Below, piece by piece: positions 9,353-17,774 of a DNA stretch of 64,000 bases. The notes under the pieces are model-generated. The model did no database searches, was not told where the DNA came from, and saw nothing but the letters and a program-made list of their open reading frames with translations. The translations under genes and the position numbers were made by a program. This stretch comes from Victivallis vadensis (lineage in GTDB: Bacteria > Verrucomicrobiota > Lentisphaeria > Victivallales > Victivallaceae), in NCBI RefSeq assembly GCF_003096415.1, contig NZ_QEKH01000011.1:1-64000 (forward strand). Direction: 5' to 3'. Position 1 is the first letter of the stretch, and the number at the start of each line of letters is the position of its first letter.

Positions 9353-10405
9353 TCAAAGCGATACGCTCAATGCGGAACGCAGGAAGACGGCTTCGACGGG
9401 GCCGTATTTCTGCAACGAATAGTCAAATGCGGCGGCGCGGGCGGCGAGTCCCATCGCGGCACACAAGCCGGAGTCGGAGGCGAGCTGCTTCAGGGCATCC
9501 GCCCATTCCGCCGGGGAATCGGCCAGAAAACCGGTCACGCCATGCCGTATGACTCTGACGTTTTCGCCGACGGGACTGGCGATGGCGGGAAGTCCCGCGG
9601 CCTGATACTGAATCAGCTTGTATGCCGATTTGCCGCGCGAAAACGGATCATCCGTCAACGGCATGATCCCGGCATGGCACTGCAGCAGCAATCCGGCTTC
9701 CGCGTCGGCGGACCAGTCGGCAAAACGCATCCGCACGCCCGGGATCGCACGGGCTTCGAGATCGCGCCGCGCAATCACCAGCAATTCAAAATCCGCCGCC
9801 CGGCTCATCGTGCGAAGCGCCCCGGCGGCCTGTTCCAGATAGGAGTAGGTGACCGGGGTGCCGATCCAGCCGACCGTAAAGCGGGGAAATTTTTTCACTC
9901 CGGCGGGATCGTAAGCGCCGAGATCCACGACGGTCGGAATTTTGATTGCGTTGGGGTTCAGGGCTGCCACCCGTTCCAGCAGGAAGTCGTTGGCGGCGAT
10001 CACGCCGTCGGCCCGCCGGATCAATTCGTCATATTTACCCGCCAGCCGGGGCCTGGAAGCATACTTCTCCCACACATTGTCGTCGAAGTTCAATATGTAA
10101 CGGTGGCGGCGCAGAAATTTCAGCTCGAATGCGGCGGAAAGCTCGGGCAGCAGCTCGTATTCGACCAGCAGCCGTTCCGGCAGGCGGGGCAGCAGTGCAA
10201 GCCGGCGCAGCAGCGCTCCCGCCGCCAGCAGCCGCGATTTCCCCTGCCCCGCGTAAAGCCTCCTCAGATACGCGGCACGGAAAAAAGGATGGTATTCCGG
10301 CCGGAAGCCGCCGTTTTCCAACGCGTTACGGAACAGGTAATAACGCAGGCGGCTGGAAGCTCCCATCTCGTCATACCGGGTCAGAACCCCCAGCGGAATA
10401 CTCAT
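9353..10405 (-). CDS. Glycosyltransferase, GT4/GT-B type
   Basis: A 350-residue cytoplasmic GT-B fold protein. The N-terminal half holds the acceptor domain (MGASSRLRYY). The C-terminal half carries a GT1-type donor domain with TVGWIGTPVTYSYL and the KLIQYQAAGLPAIASPVGENVRVIRHGVTGFL signature in two segments. These enzymes transfer a sugar from an NDP-sugar to a glycan or lipid acceptor; the substrate cannot be read from the sequence. The start at 10405 gives the typical N-terminus, although 15 more codons are open. Its stop lies 10 bases from the nfo stop (convergent). It is downstream of prfA, with about 88 bases between. Confidence 0.8.
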   Translation of the reverse strand: MSIPLGVLTRYDEMGASSRLRYYLFRNALENGGFRPEYHPFFRAAYLRRLYAGQGKSRLLAAGALLRRLALLPRLPERLLVEYELLPELSAAFELKFLRRHRYILNFDDNVWEKYASRPRLAGKYDELIRRADGVIAANDFLLERVAALNPNAIKIPTVVDLGAYDPAGVKKFPRFTVGWIGTPVTYSYLEQAAGALRTMSRAADFELLVIARRDLEARAIPGVRMRFADWSADAEAGLLLQCHAGIMPLTDDPFSRGKSAYKLIQYQAAGLPAIASPVGENVRVIRHGVTGFLADSPAEWADALKQLASDSGLCAAMGLAARAAAFDYSLQKYGPVEAVFLRSALSVSL

Positions 10406-10492
10406 AAAACGTCGCCTTCCAGTTTGAATGCTGCCGATGCCGTCATTCAATATAGCGCGTTTTCCGCAAAAGTACAGGCCCGCGCGGAAAAA

Positions 10493-11581
10493 CTACGCCT
10501 GCCGGAGCTGGTCGAGGCGGCGTTCGCAGGCGATCATCAGAATCTGGTCGAGGATCAAATCCAGCTCGCCCTCCATCAGCTTCGGCAGGTCGAACGTATT
10601 CACATTGAAGCGGTGATCGGTGACGCGGTTCTGCGGGAAATTGTAGGTCCGGATGCGTTCGCTGCGGTCGCCGGTGCCGACCTGGGAACGCTTGTCCGCG
10701 GCCTGCTTGTCGGCCTCCTCCTGCTGCTTATGTTCGAGCAGCCGGGCGTAGAGAATGCGCAGCGCGATCTCCTTGTTGCGGTGCTGGGACTTCTCCTGCT
10801 GGCTGGCGACCGCGATTCCGGTCGGGATATGGGTCACGCGCACGGCGGAGTCGGTGGTGTTCACGCACTGGCCGCCGGGGCCGCTGGAACGGAACACGTC
10901 GAAACGGAGGTCTTCGGGGCGGATGTCAAGCTCCACTTCCTCCGCCTCCGGCATCACCGCGACGGTCACGGTGGAGGTGTGGATGCGGCCGCCGGCCTCG
11001 GTGGCAGGCACGCGCTGCACCCGGTGCACGCCGGACTCATACTTCATCAGCGAATAGACTTCGTCGCCGGAGAGTGAGAAGGAGACGTCCTTGATCCCGC
11101 CGAGTTCGGTGTCGGTCTGGTCGAGCACTTCGATGCGCCATCCCTTCTTTTCCGCGAATTTCATATAGGCGCGGAAAAGTTCGCCCGCGAAAAGCGCGGC
11201 CTCGTCGCCGCCGGCGGCGGGTTTGATCCCGACGATGATATTCTTGGCGTCGTTGGGATCGGGCGGCAGCAGCGAAATCTGAATGTCAGCTTCGAGTTTC
11301 TGCGCCCTCTCCTCCAGATCGGCGATGTCGGCGGCGATCAGTTCACGCAGCTCGGCGTCGGTTTCGGCGGTCAGCATCTCGCGGTTGTCGGCAAGTTCGG
11401 CAAGCGCCTTGCGCCAGTCGTCGAACTTCCGGAACAATGTTTCGAGTTTGCGGTGTTCCTGCGATACCCGGCGGCACTCCGCGCCTCTGGCGTAGATGGC
11501 CGGATCCGCCAGCGCGGCCTCGAGCTCCGCGAAGCGTCCGTGCAGGTTTTCGATATATCCGGCGATGTCTTCAGGTACCAT
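10493..11581 (-). CDS. prfA: Peptide chain release factor 1
   Basis: A 362-residue class I release factor. The GGQ loop ([17 protein letters not shown]) hydrolyses peptidyl-tRNA. The PAT tripeptide in [14 protein letters not shown] marks it as RF1, which reads UAA and UAG, and not RF2, whose motif is SPF. It lies 75 bases downstream of rpmE with a strong terminator between them, so part of its expression may be readthrough from the rpmE promoter. The rpmE-prfA order is common in bacteria. Confidence 0.97.
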   Translation of the reverse strand: MVPEDIAGYIENLHGRFAELEAALADPAIYARGAECRRVSQEHRKLETLFRKFDDWRKALAELADNREMLTAETDAELRELIAADIADLEERAQKLEADIQISLLPPDPNDAKNIIVGIKPAAGGDEAALFAGELFRAYMKFAEKKGWRIEVLDQTDTELGGIKDVSFSLSGDEVYSLMKYESGVHRVQRVPATEAGGRIHTSTVTVAVMPEAEEVELDIRPEDLRFDVFRSSGPGGQCVNTTDSAVRVTHIPTGIAVASQQEKSQHRNKEIALRILYARLLEHKQQEEADKQAADKRSQVGTGDRSERIRTYNFPQNRVTDHRFNVNTFDLPKLMEGELDLILDQILMIACERRLDQLRQA

Positions 11582-11596
11582 TTGCAGTCAAATCCC

Positions 11597-11632
11597 AAAA
11601 AAGGCCTGCCGGGAAAAAGCTCCGGGCAGGCC
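11597..11632 (-). terminator. Rho-independent terminator between rpmE and prfA
   Basis: On the minus strand GGCCTGCC pairs with GGCAGGCC across a short loop and is followed by TTTTTT. It should attenuate transcription passing from rpmE into prfA. Confidence 0.8.
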
Positions 11633-11656
11633 CATGAATTCCATAAAGCGAGCGGA

Positions 11657-11860
11657 TCAGCCCTGCTTCTTGTAGCGGCGGTTGAACTTGTCGATACGGC
11701 CCGCCGTGTCGACGAACTTCTGCTTGCCGGTGAAGAACGGGTGGCACTTCGCGCAGATACCGACCTTGTACTCCGGACGGGTCGATTTGATGTGCCAGAC
11801 TTCGCCGCATGCGCAGGTGACGACAGCCTCACCGTACTTCGGATGCAGATCCTTTTTCAT
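11657..11860 (-). CDS. rpmE: 50S ribosomal protein L31 (zinc-binding type)
   Basis: A 67-residue L31 with the start MKKDLHPKY and four cysteines arranged CAC...CAKC, the zinc-binding (C+) form rather than the zinc-free paralogue. It bridges the large and small ribosomal subunits. It is first in a minus-strand unit with prfA, behind promoter-like boxes at 11887-11916. Confidence 0.97.
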   Translation of the reverse strand: MKKDLHPKYGEAVVTCACGEVWHIKSTRPEYKVGICAKCHPFFTGKQKFVDTAGRIDKFNRRYKKQG

Positions 11861-11886
11861 TTGTCATAACTCCATGTTCAGGTTAT

Positions 11887-11916
11887 ATTATGTAAATTGT
11901 AACAGATCGTTTTCAA
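11887..11916 (-). promoter_or_regulatory. Probable promoter of rpmE
   Basis: On the minus strand TTGAAA and CATAAT are spaced by 18 bases and end about 27 bases before the rpmE start codon. A second TTGACT lies just upstream. Confidence 0.45.
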
Positions 11917-11992
11917 TCAAAAGTCAAGTATAAAACATATCACGCTTCCGGGAAAATTCAAGCGCGGTATCAAAAAAACAGGAGACAAAGTC

Positions 11993-13270
11993 ATGCTGCT
12001 GGCCGAATTCATCCGCCGGACGGGTTTTACACCGGAATTTGCCGATACGCTTTCCTCCAACTGGCAGGAAGTGCCGGACACGGAGGCGCTGCCGGAATGT
12101 TTTACGGATGGCTTTTTCGAACGTTACGCGGAAAAGCTGGCGGTCCCGACGCCGTTCGCCCCGGAACTGCCGGAATTGAACGCGCGGGTCGCGGCGGAAC
12201 CGGCGCTGCGCGTCTACGCGAATCTGATCATCGACGCGGCATTCCGGCGCGATGAACCCGGTCTGGGAAAGTGGCCGGCGCCGGAAAAGCTGCTGACGCG
12301 GCGGCAGTGCGGCCTGTTTCAACTGCTGACGGCGATGTCCGCGCTGCCGCTGATCGCGGCAAGCTACCGGAAAATCGGGCTGCCGCCGGAGTATGCGGAC
12401 GGTCCGGCGAAGTGGATCGGCGGAACCATTGCGATCTACGCCGCCGCGCATGACGGCAATCCCGGCCACGACCTGCAGCAGATTCACTGGCTGAAGCACT
12501 ATATGGAAAACCGCCTGTTCCGGGTGGGGCGCTTTGAATTTCTGGTCCACAGCGCGCCGGAGTGGCTGCCGGCGATCTACCGCAGCCGGAAATCGGGGCG
12601 GACCGTTGCCCTCTGCCGGGACGGCTGGGTCCTGACGCAGGAAGGTTTCCGGGCCCGCAACGGGGCGGTCGGAGTCGCGGGCGGCGAAGGGTATCCGGTC
12701 CGCCCGGAAGCAGCCGGAATCCAGATTGCGCACCTCGACGAGGCGGACGGCAAAGTGACCGGAATCCCGATCAATCCGGCCACCGGGCGGGCCGAACCGG
12801 AACAACGCGAAACGCTGGACCTGACGGAATACGCTCCGGTGCTGTCGGCGCACGAGTGGGTGCCGAGTTTGCACATTCCGGGCGGCGGCGGCATGACGCC
12901 GGAGCTGGCGAAGGAGTCGCTGTGCCGGGCGGTGGAATTTTTCCGTAGATATTTCCATAAGGAACTGCATGCGATCTGCTGTGAATCGTGGATACTGAAT
13001 CCGGACTGGATGGCGGAGCTGCCCGGTTCCAATCTGGCGCGCTTCATGGAGGAGGTCTACCTGACGCCGATGCCGGAGGTGGACCGGGCGGGCCTGTTCT
13101 TCGTCTACGGGCGTTCGGAGGGAAAGCTTTCGGAATACCCGGCGGACAATTCGCTGCGCCGGGCGTTCCGCCGGATCATCGACGCCGGCCGCCCGCTGCG
13201 GATGGGAGGCATGTTCATCCTGACGGCCGACCTGGACCGGTTCGGCACGGGAACCTACCGGAACCGCTGA
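11993..13270 (+). CDS. Acyltransferase-like protein (DUF5596 / GNAT-like C-terminal domain)
   Basis: A 425-residue soluble protein. The N-terminal half (about 1-130) is helical. The C-terminal half (about 275-410) holds a GNAT-like region with the segment WVPSLHIPGGGGMTPE, a helical stretch and HAICCESWILNP, which I associate with the DUF5596/GNAT-like acyltransferase proteins of gut bacteria. The substrate is unknown. A GGAGAC ribosome site precedes the ATG. It is a single gene between the divergent rpmE unit and tRNA-Phe. The family call is from memory of the motif pattern and is moderately sure. Confidence 0.5.
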   Translation: MLLAEFIRRTGFTPEFADTLSSNWQEVPDTEALPECFTDGFFERYAEKLAVPTPFAPELPELNARVAAEPALRVYANLIIDAAFRRDEPGLGKWPAPEKLLTRRQCGLFQLLTAMSALPLIAASYRKIGLPPEYADGPAKWIGGTIAIYAAAHDGNPGHDLQQIHWLKHYMENRLFRVGRFEFLVHSAPEWLPAIYRSRKSGRTVALCRDGWVLTQEGFRARNGAVGVAGGEGYPVRPEAAGIQIAHLDEADGKVTGIPINPATGRAEPEQRETLDLTEYAPVLSAHEWVPSLHIPGGGGMTPELAKESLCRAVEFFRRYFHKELHAICCESWILNPDWMAELPGSNLARFMEEVYLTPMPEVDRAGLFFVYGRSEGKLSEYPADNSLRRAFRRIIDAGRPLRMGGMFILTADLDRFGTGTYRNR

Positions 13271-13341
13271 AAAGTTGCAAAAAAATCGGATACCAGGCTT
13301 GAAAAAATAAAAAACGGGTGTCCATTATAGACTATGCAGGT

Positions 13342-13417
13342 GGCAGGATAGCTCAGTCGGTAGAGCAGGGGACTGAAAATCCCCGTGTCCCCAGTTCGAT
13401 TCTGGGTCCGGCCACCA
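13342..13417 (+). tRNA. tRNA-Phe (anticodon GAA)
   Basis: A 76-base cloverleaf with encoded CCA. The D arm is GCTC/GAGC, the anticodon stem GGGGA/TCCCC with loop CTGAAAA (anticodon GAA, tRNA positions 34-36), the variable loop GTGTC, and the T arm CCCAG-TTCGATT-CTGGG. The acceptor stem GGCAGGA/TCCGGCC contains one A-G mismatch at position 4:69. The 13418-13694 stretch downstream contains no credible gene. Confidence 0.96.
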
Positions 13418-13694
13418 TTCTTTTTGCCTTCTTTCGGGGAGCCCCCCTCAAACAGCTCCCGAACGATGGATCGAGCAGATCCGAATACGATGAGGAAATA
13501 CCGTTCCTCCGCTTCGATAAAGTATCGATAAGTTATCGCATTTCTTTATCAATATTACACTTTCAGCCCCGTCATCCCGGCTCTCCTGTTTCAAAGTCAG
13601 GACAAAAGTACCGGCAGGAAACGGAAAAAACTTGCAAACCACCAACCCGATGATATCTTACGAGCAGAGGTTTCTGTAAACCGGGAGGTTTTTC

Positions 13695-14147
13695 ATGCAA
13701 GATCTTGTCTGTTCCTCCGATCTCCGCTGGATGCGGGCCTTGAAAGCCGTGGCATGGTTCTTTATCGTGACCGGCATATTCGGGGTTCTGGCGACAATCT
13801 GGTCGGCTGTTTTTTACGACCGGCTTGTATTGGACTTTGGAAATCTCCTCAACCTGTTCGCCGGATACGGCCTGCTCCGTCTCCGTCGGGGCTGGCGTCT
13901 TTATCTGCTGGTCTATTTATGGATAACAGTTCCCGGCGGCGGCATTCTTCTGGCTCTGTTTCCGTGGCTTCCACTGGATCAGGCTTATCGCAACTGGCAT
14001 TGGCTGTTGTTCGGCGGCCTGCTCCTGATTGAACTGCTTCTGGCCTCCTGCCTTGTCGTTCTTCTTCAGCCGAGGGTAAAAGCACTGTTCCGAACCGATA
14101 TCAACCGGCTTGGATGCCGCGCAAATCAGGAGAATCAAGAATGGTGA
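13695..14147 (+). CDS. Hypothetical four-helix membrane protein
   Basis: A 150-residue protein with hydrophobic segments near residues 16-38, 48-62, 66-88 and 103-125 and a charged cytoplasmic-like tail; I do not recognise a family. A GGGAGG ribosome site precedes the ATG. It is the first of three tightly packed genes: its stop overlaps the start of the next small gene at 14141, which points to translational coupling. It probably works with the pseudopilin-like protein two genes downstream. Confidence 0.65.
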   Translation: MQDLVCSSDLRWMRALKAVAWFFIVTGIFGVLATIWSAVFYDRLVLDFGNLLNLFAGYGLLRLRRGWRLYLLVYLWITVPGGGILLALFPWLPLDQAYRNWHWLLFGGLLLIELLLASCLVVLLQPRVKALFRTDINRLGCRANQENQEW

Positions 14148-14281
14148 AGTTTTTCAGGAAGCCGTGGTTCTGGATATTGCTCCTTGACGTTCTCTATCTG
14201 CTGATTGCAGTTTTTCTGTACTCTCCTTTGCATTGTTTCCAGATGCCGCTTATTCCGATTGGGAGGAGTTTTATATCATGA
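14141..14281 (+). CDS. Single-pass membrane microprotein (46 residues)
   Basis: A 46-residue open frame starting at the ATG at 14141, 7 bases before the end of the upstream gene, with CAGGAGA as a ribosome site. It reads MVKFFRKPWFW and then one strongly hydrophobic helix with LLLDVLYLLIAVFL. It ends in an ATGA overlap with the following gene. Its packing between two coupled membrane genes supports it as real. It is too short for family assignment. Confidence 0.55.
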   Translation: MVKFFRKPWFWILLLDVLYLLIAVFLYSPLHCFQMPLIPIGRSFIS

Positions 14282-14796
14282 AATGGCGCGACAGCGCCAT
14301 TCGCTCCCTCTACTCACTTTTCACTTTCCTGATTTCGCTTGCCTGCTGCATCATCACGCCGTTTCTTCGGAAAACCGCTGTCAGAGCAAAAGCTGCATCG
14401 ATGTTCATTTATCTGCTGCTGGCTCTCTTTTCGCTGGGCTTCCTGATGCCGTCATTCGAAGCGGCACGGGAACCAGCCCGACGGATTTCCTGCGGCAGCA
14501 ACCTCAAACAGATCCGGATATGCCTCGAACAGTATGCGGAAGATTTCAATGGCTTTCTGCCGCCGGACCTGCCGACTCTTTTCGAGTCGGCGTATCTGTC
14601 GGATGCGGCAATCTACCGGTGTCCGGGCAGGCGGGAATCACACACGGATTTCTCCGACTACCTCTATTACGGAGCAAACCGCAGGATTGATGAAAAACCG
14701 CCGTTCCTCCTCCTGAAGGATCGCGCGAGAAATCATCCGGGAAAGTATGGCAATCTCATGCTGTCGAACGGCAATCTGCAGCACGAAAGAGATTGA
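14278..14796 (+). CDS. Pseudopilin-like membrane protein lacking the prepilin leader
   Basis: A 172-residue protein. Two hydrophobic segments (about 14-34 and 42-65) replace the usual single FTLIELL helix. The region after it looks like the lentisphaeral/planctomycetal pseudopilins: AAREPARRISCGSNLKQIRICLEQYAEDFNG, then a CPGRR-type cysteine segment and an end resembling the H...DG tail (NLMLSNGNLQHER). The start at 14278 has GGGAGGAG and overlaps the small upstream gene. The role is unknown. The loss of the prepilin peptidase motif with retention of the globular part is odd. Confidence 0.6.
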   Translation: MKWRDSAIRSLYSLFTFLISLACCIITPFLRKTAVRAKAASMFIYLLLALFSLGFLMPSFEAAREPARRISCGSNLKQIRICLEQYAEDFNGFLPPDLPTLFESAYLSDAAIYRCPGRRESHTDFSDYLYYGANRRIDEKPPFLLLKDRARNHPGKYGNLMLSNGNLQHERD

Positions 14797-14820
14797 GAGC
14801 TTATCCCTGAATAAAGAATA

Positions 14821-15642
14821 TCACTCCCCCCTCCCCTGCCGCCCGACGGAATCTTTCAGGCGTTTGGGATAGTTGGTCGTGATCGAATCGACGCCGAGGG
14901 CTGCGTAGCGCAACGCTTCCATCGGAGAATCCACCGTCCAGACATGGAGTTCAAGCCCGCCGTCGCGGATCGCTTTGACCAGTTCCGCGTCGAGCTTCGG
15001 GTGCCGGCAGAGGTCGAGTCCGTCCGCGTTGATCGCGCGGGCCAGCCGGATCAGTTCTTCGGCGGAAGGCGTGGGGCGGCCGGTGGCGCGGTCGGTGCCG
15101 AGCCCGCGCAGATAATAGGTCTTGCAGTCGGGCATCTGCTCCTTGGCCAGTTTCAGCAGTGACGGATGAAAGCTGATCAGGCGAATCCGTTCCATCGGCA
15201 CCCGGGACTTCTTCAGTTCCTCCTTCACCAGCGGCAGAATCAGCGGATCATCCTCCTTGAGTTCGATATAGACCAGCTGTTCCGGCGTCACGACCCTCAA
15301 AAGCTCGGAAAGCTGCGGCAGCGCCTCCCCCTTGAACTCCTCGCCTTTGAATTTGCCCGCGTCAAGCCGGCGCAGCTCGGCCAGGTTGGATTCGCTGATT
15401 TTCAGGTCGACGCCGGTGGTCCGCTTCGTGTTCGGATCGTGACAGATGACCAGCCGGTTGTCTCTGGTGCGGTGGATATCGCATTCGACCCCGTCGGCCA
15501 GTTGGCGGCCGGCCAGCTTGAACGCCGCCAGCGTATTTTCGGGCGCCTCCCCGGAGGAGCCGCGATGGGCGATGTAGAGCGGGGCGGCGTGAAGAGCCGG
15601 CAGAAGCATGACGGCGGCCAGCGGGAGAAATCCGAGTTTCAT
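14821..15642 (-). CDS. Secreted glycerophosphodiester phosphodiesterase
   Basis: A 273-residue protein with a signal peptide (cleavage after about residue 19, ALHA-APL) and a GDPD TIM barrel. The motifs AHRGSSGEAPENT, DGVECDIHRTRDN and VICHD carry the metal-binding His, Glu and Asp residues. It hydrolyses glycerophosphodiesters to glycerol-3-phosphate outside the cytoplasm. The chosen ATG at 15642 starts the signal peptide and has AGGA upstream. It ends 24 bases from the upstream operon, convergent. Confidence 0.9.
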   Translation of the reverse strand: MKLGFLPLAAVMLLPALHAAPLYIAHRGSSGEAPENTLAAFKLAGRQLADGVECDIHRTRDNRLVICHDPNTKRTTGVDLKISESNLAELRRLDAGKFKGEEFKGEALPQLSELLRVVTPEQLVYIELKEDDPLILPLVKEELKKSRVPMERIRLISFHPSLLKLAKEQMPDCKTYYLRGLGTDRATGRPTPSAEELIRLARAINADGLDLCRHPKLDAELVKAIRDGGLELHVWTVDSPMEALRYAALGVDSITTNYPKRLKDSVGRQGRGE

Positions 15643-15858
15643 GGACAGAATCCTTTCTGTGTCTGTGGCGGTTTCAGTTCGCATAACATATCATCCCAAA
15701 CAGGATTGTCAACCGCCCGGAAAACGCGGCTTTCCATACCGGTTTTACAATTTTTACCATTTCTCCGGCCGGAACGGATCAATTTTGTAAAAAGCCCCCC
15801 GCCTTTAGTTGCAATACAATTCATTGATCATCAAAGCAATAGCCGAAAATCAGACGAC

Positions 15859-15875
15859 TTGGCACGAGGATTGCT
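15859..15875 (+). promoter_or_regulatory. Sigma-54 (-24/-12) promoter of the P-II/amt operon
   Basis: TTGGCACGAGGATTGCT matches the sigma-54 consensus (TGGCACG, four bases, TTGCW) at every conserved position. It lies about 54 bases before the P-II start codon. Such promoters are activated by NtrC-type enhancer-binding proteins under nitrogen limitation. I see no clear NtrC palindrome upstream. Confidence 0.88.
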
Positions 15876-15928
15876 TTTCTTCCGGCATACGGTTTCCGTC
15901 AACAATCATTCAGAAACACAGGTGTAAC

Positions 15929-16270
15929 ATGAAACTAATCATCGCCTACATCAAGCCGGAACGGTTGAATCCGGTGAAACAGGAGCTTTACAAGAGGAAC
16001 ATCTTCAAGATGTCGGTCAGCAACGCGCTCGGCTGCGGCCAGCAGAAGGGATACGTCGAAGCCTACCGCGGTGCGATTTCCGAGGTGAACCTGCTCAAGA
16101 AGGTGCGGCTGGCGATCGCGGTGAACGATGAATTCGTACAGCCGACCGTGGACGGCATCATCGCCGGGGCGCGCACCGGGCACATCGGCGACGGCAAGAT
16201 TTTCGTGCTGCCGATGGATCAGTGCATCCGCATCCGCACCGGGGAAACCGGCAGCGAAGCGATCGGGTAA
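15929..16270 (+). CDS. glnK: P-II nitrogen regulatory protein without the uridylylation tyrosine
   Basis: A 113-residue P-II protein. The N-terminal strand [13 protein letters not shown], the T-loop region [17 protein letters not shown] and the C-loop signature [11 protein letters not shown] are all present. P-II trimers sense ATP, ADP and 2-oxoglutarate and plug the ammonium channel. In the T-loop the residue aligned with Tyr51 of E. coli GlnB/GlnK is serine (RGAIS instead of RGAEY), so uridylylation at that site is not possible. It is co-transcribed with amt 36 bases downstream behind a sigma-54 promoter, which supports the GlnK role. Confidence 0.93.
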   Translation: MKLIIAYIKPERLNPVKQELYKRNIFKMSVSNALGCGQQKGYVEAYRGAISEVNLLKKVRLAIAVNDEFVQPTVDGIIAGARTGHIGDGKIFVLPMDQCIRIRTGETGSEAIG

Positions 16271-16306
16271 GGCAATTCAATGATTTCTTTCGGAGGATAT
16301 TTCATC

Positions 16307-17647
16307 ATGAACAGTTTGAAAACAATATTGATCCCCTTCCTCGCCGTCGCCGGGACGGCGCTCGCCGCCGGGGAAACCGCCGCCGTGCTGACTCCGGCGC
16401 AGGAGGCGATCTTCACGATCAACAACGTCTGGGTGCTGATCGGCGGCATGCTGGTCTTTCTGATGCACCTCGGCTTCGCGACACTCGAAGCGGGCCTCTG
16501 CCGGGCGAAGAACTGCACGAACGTACTGTTCAAAAACACGCTGGTTCCGGCGATCGGTTTCATCACCTACGCGGTCTGCGGATTTTCGCTGATGTATCCC
16601 GGTGAAGCCAACTGGCTGCTGGGCAAGGTGATCGGCTTTGCCGGATTCGGCATGGGGGCCGACCCGGAGGCCTCCATCGCCGCGGCCTACGCCTACAACG
16701 GCGGCAAATTCACCTACTGGAGCGACTTCTTCTTTCAGGGGATGTTCGCGGCGACGGCGGCCACGATCGTCTCCGGCGCGGTCGCGGGCCGGGTGAAGGT
16801 GAACGCCTATCTGGTTTTCACGCTCTTTTACGTGTCGATCGTCTATCCGATCATCGGTTCGTGGGGATGGGGCGGCGGCTGGCTGGCGGGAATGAACTTC
16901 CATGACTTCGCCGGTTCGACCTTCGTGCACAGCGTCGGCGGCTGGGCGGCGCTGGCCGGGGTGATCCTGCTCGGCCCCCGGATCGGCAAGTACGTGAACG
17001 GCAAGGCGATGCCGATCATGGGGCACAGCATGCCGCTGGCGACGATCGGCACCTTCTGCCTGTGGCTGGGGTGGTTCGGCTTCAACGGCGGCTCGATCCT
17101 GAGCGCCGAACCGACCAAAATCTCCTACGTGCTCTGCACCACGATGTTCGGGGCGAGCGCCGGAGTGATCGGCGCGATGCTGTCCGGCATGGCGATCCTG
17201 CGCAAGCCCGACCTCTCGATGACCCTGAACGGCTGTCTCGCCGGACTGGTCGCGATCACCGCCGGAGCCGACTGCGTCAGCCCGACCGCGTCGATCCTGA
17301 TCGGCCTGATCGGGGGAGTGATCGTGGTGCCGTCGGTGCTGATTTTCGACAAGCTGCAGCTTGATGACCCGGTGGGCGCGCTGTCGGTCCATCTGGTGAA
17401 CGGCGTCTGGGGCACGCTGGCGGTCGGCATCTTCGCCTTCCGTGAAACCGGCTACACCTTCCTGACGCAGCTGACCGGCGCGGTGACGGTCGGACTGGTC
17501 GCCTTCCCGTGCGCATTCGTGATCTTCTACGCGGTGAAAAAGACGATGGGCATCCGGGTCAGCACCGAGGAGGAACTGCGCGGCCTCGACCTCGGCGAAC
17601 ACGGCATGGAAGCCTATCCCGGCTTCCAGTTCTTCAGCAACCAATAG
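16307..17647 (+). CDS. amt: Ammonium transporter
   Basis: A 446-residue Amt/Rh channel with a cleavable signal sequence and eleven expected helices. The family motifs NVLFKNTL, FHDFAGSTFVHSVGGWAAL and LSVHLVNGVWG contain the twin pore histidines. It carries ammonium across the inner membrane under the control of the adjacent P-II protein. The ATG at 16307 is chosen for its GGAGG site; nine further codons are open upstream. It is followed by a strong terminator. Confidence 0.96.
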   Translation: MNSLKTILIPFLAVAGTALAAGETAAVLTPAQEAIFTINNVWVLIGGMLVFLMHLGFATLEAGLCRAKNCTNVLFKNTLVPAIGFITYAVCGFSLMYPGEANWLLGKVIGFAGFGMGADPEASIAAAYAYNGGKFTYWSDFFFQGMFAATAATIVSGAVAGRVKVNAYLVFTLFYVSIVYPIIGSWGWGGGWLAGMNFHDFAGSTFVHSVGGWAALAGVILLGPRIGKYVNGKAMPIMGHSMPLATIGTFCLWLGWFGFNGGSILSAEPTKISYVLCTTMFGASAGVIGAMLSGMAILRKPDLSMTLNGCLAGLVAITAGADCVSPTASILIGLIGGVIVVPSVLIFDKLQLDDPVGALSVHLVNGVWGTLAVGIFAFRETGYTFLTQLTGAVTVGLVAFPCAFVIFYAVKKTMGIRVSTEEELRGLDLGEHGMEAYPGFQFFSNQ

Positions 17648-17670
17648 AGGAGCGGGAGTCCCCCTTCCCC

Positions 17671-17713
17671 AACCGGAACCGATTGCTTTCAACCGGTTCC
17701 GGTTTGCTTTTTC
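17671..17713 (+). terminator. Terminator of the P-II/amt operon
   Basis: AACCGGAACCG pairs with CGGTTCCGGTT across a loop of about 12 bases and is followed by a T-rich run (TGCTTTTT). Confidence 0.75.
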
Positions 17714-17724
17714 CACAAAACGGA

Positions 17725-17743
17725 TTATAGTTCTTTACTATAA
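17725..17743 (+). promoter_or_regulatory. Palindrome upstream of copA, possible operator
   Basis: TTATAG and CTATAA are separated by 7 bases, 32 bases before the copA start. It could be a metal-responsive repressor site or overlap the -10 box (TATAGT). No copper-regulator gene is adjacent, so the role is inferred. Confidence 0.3.
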
Positions 17744-17774
17744 GGAACAATGCCGCAAGAGGAGTGGAAGCAAT

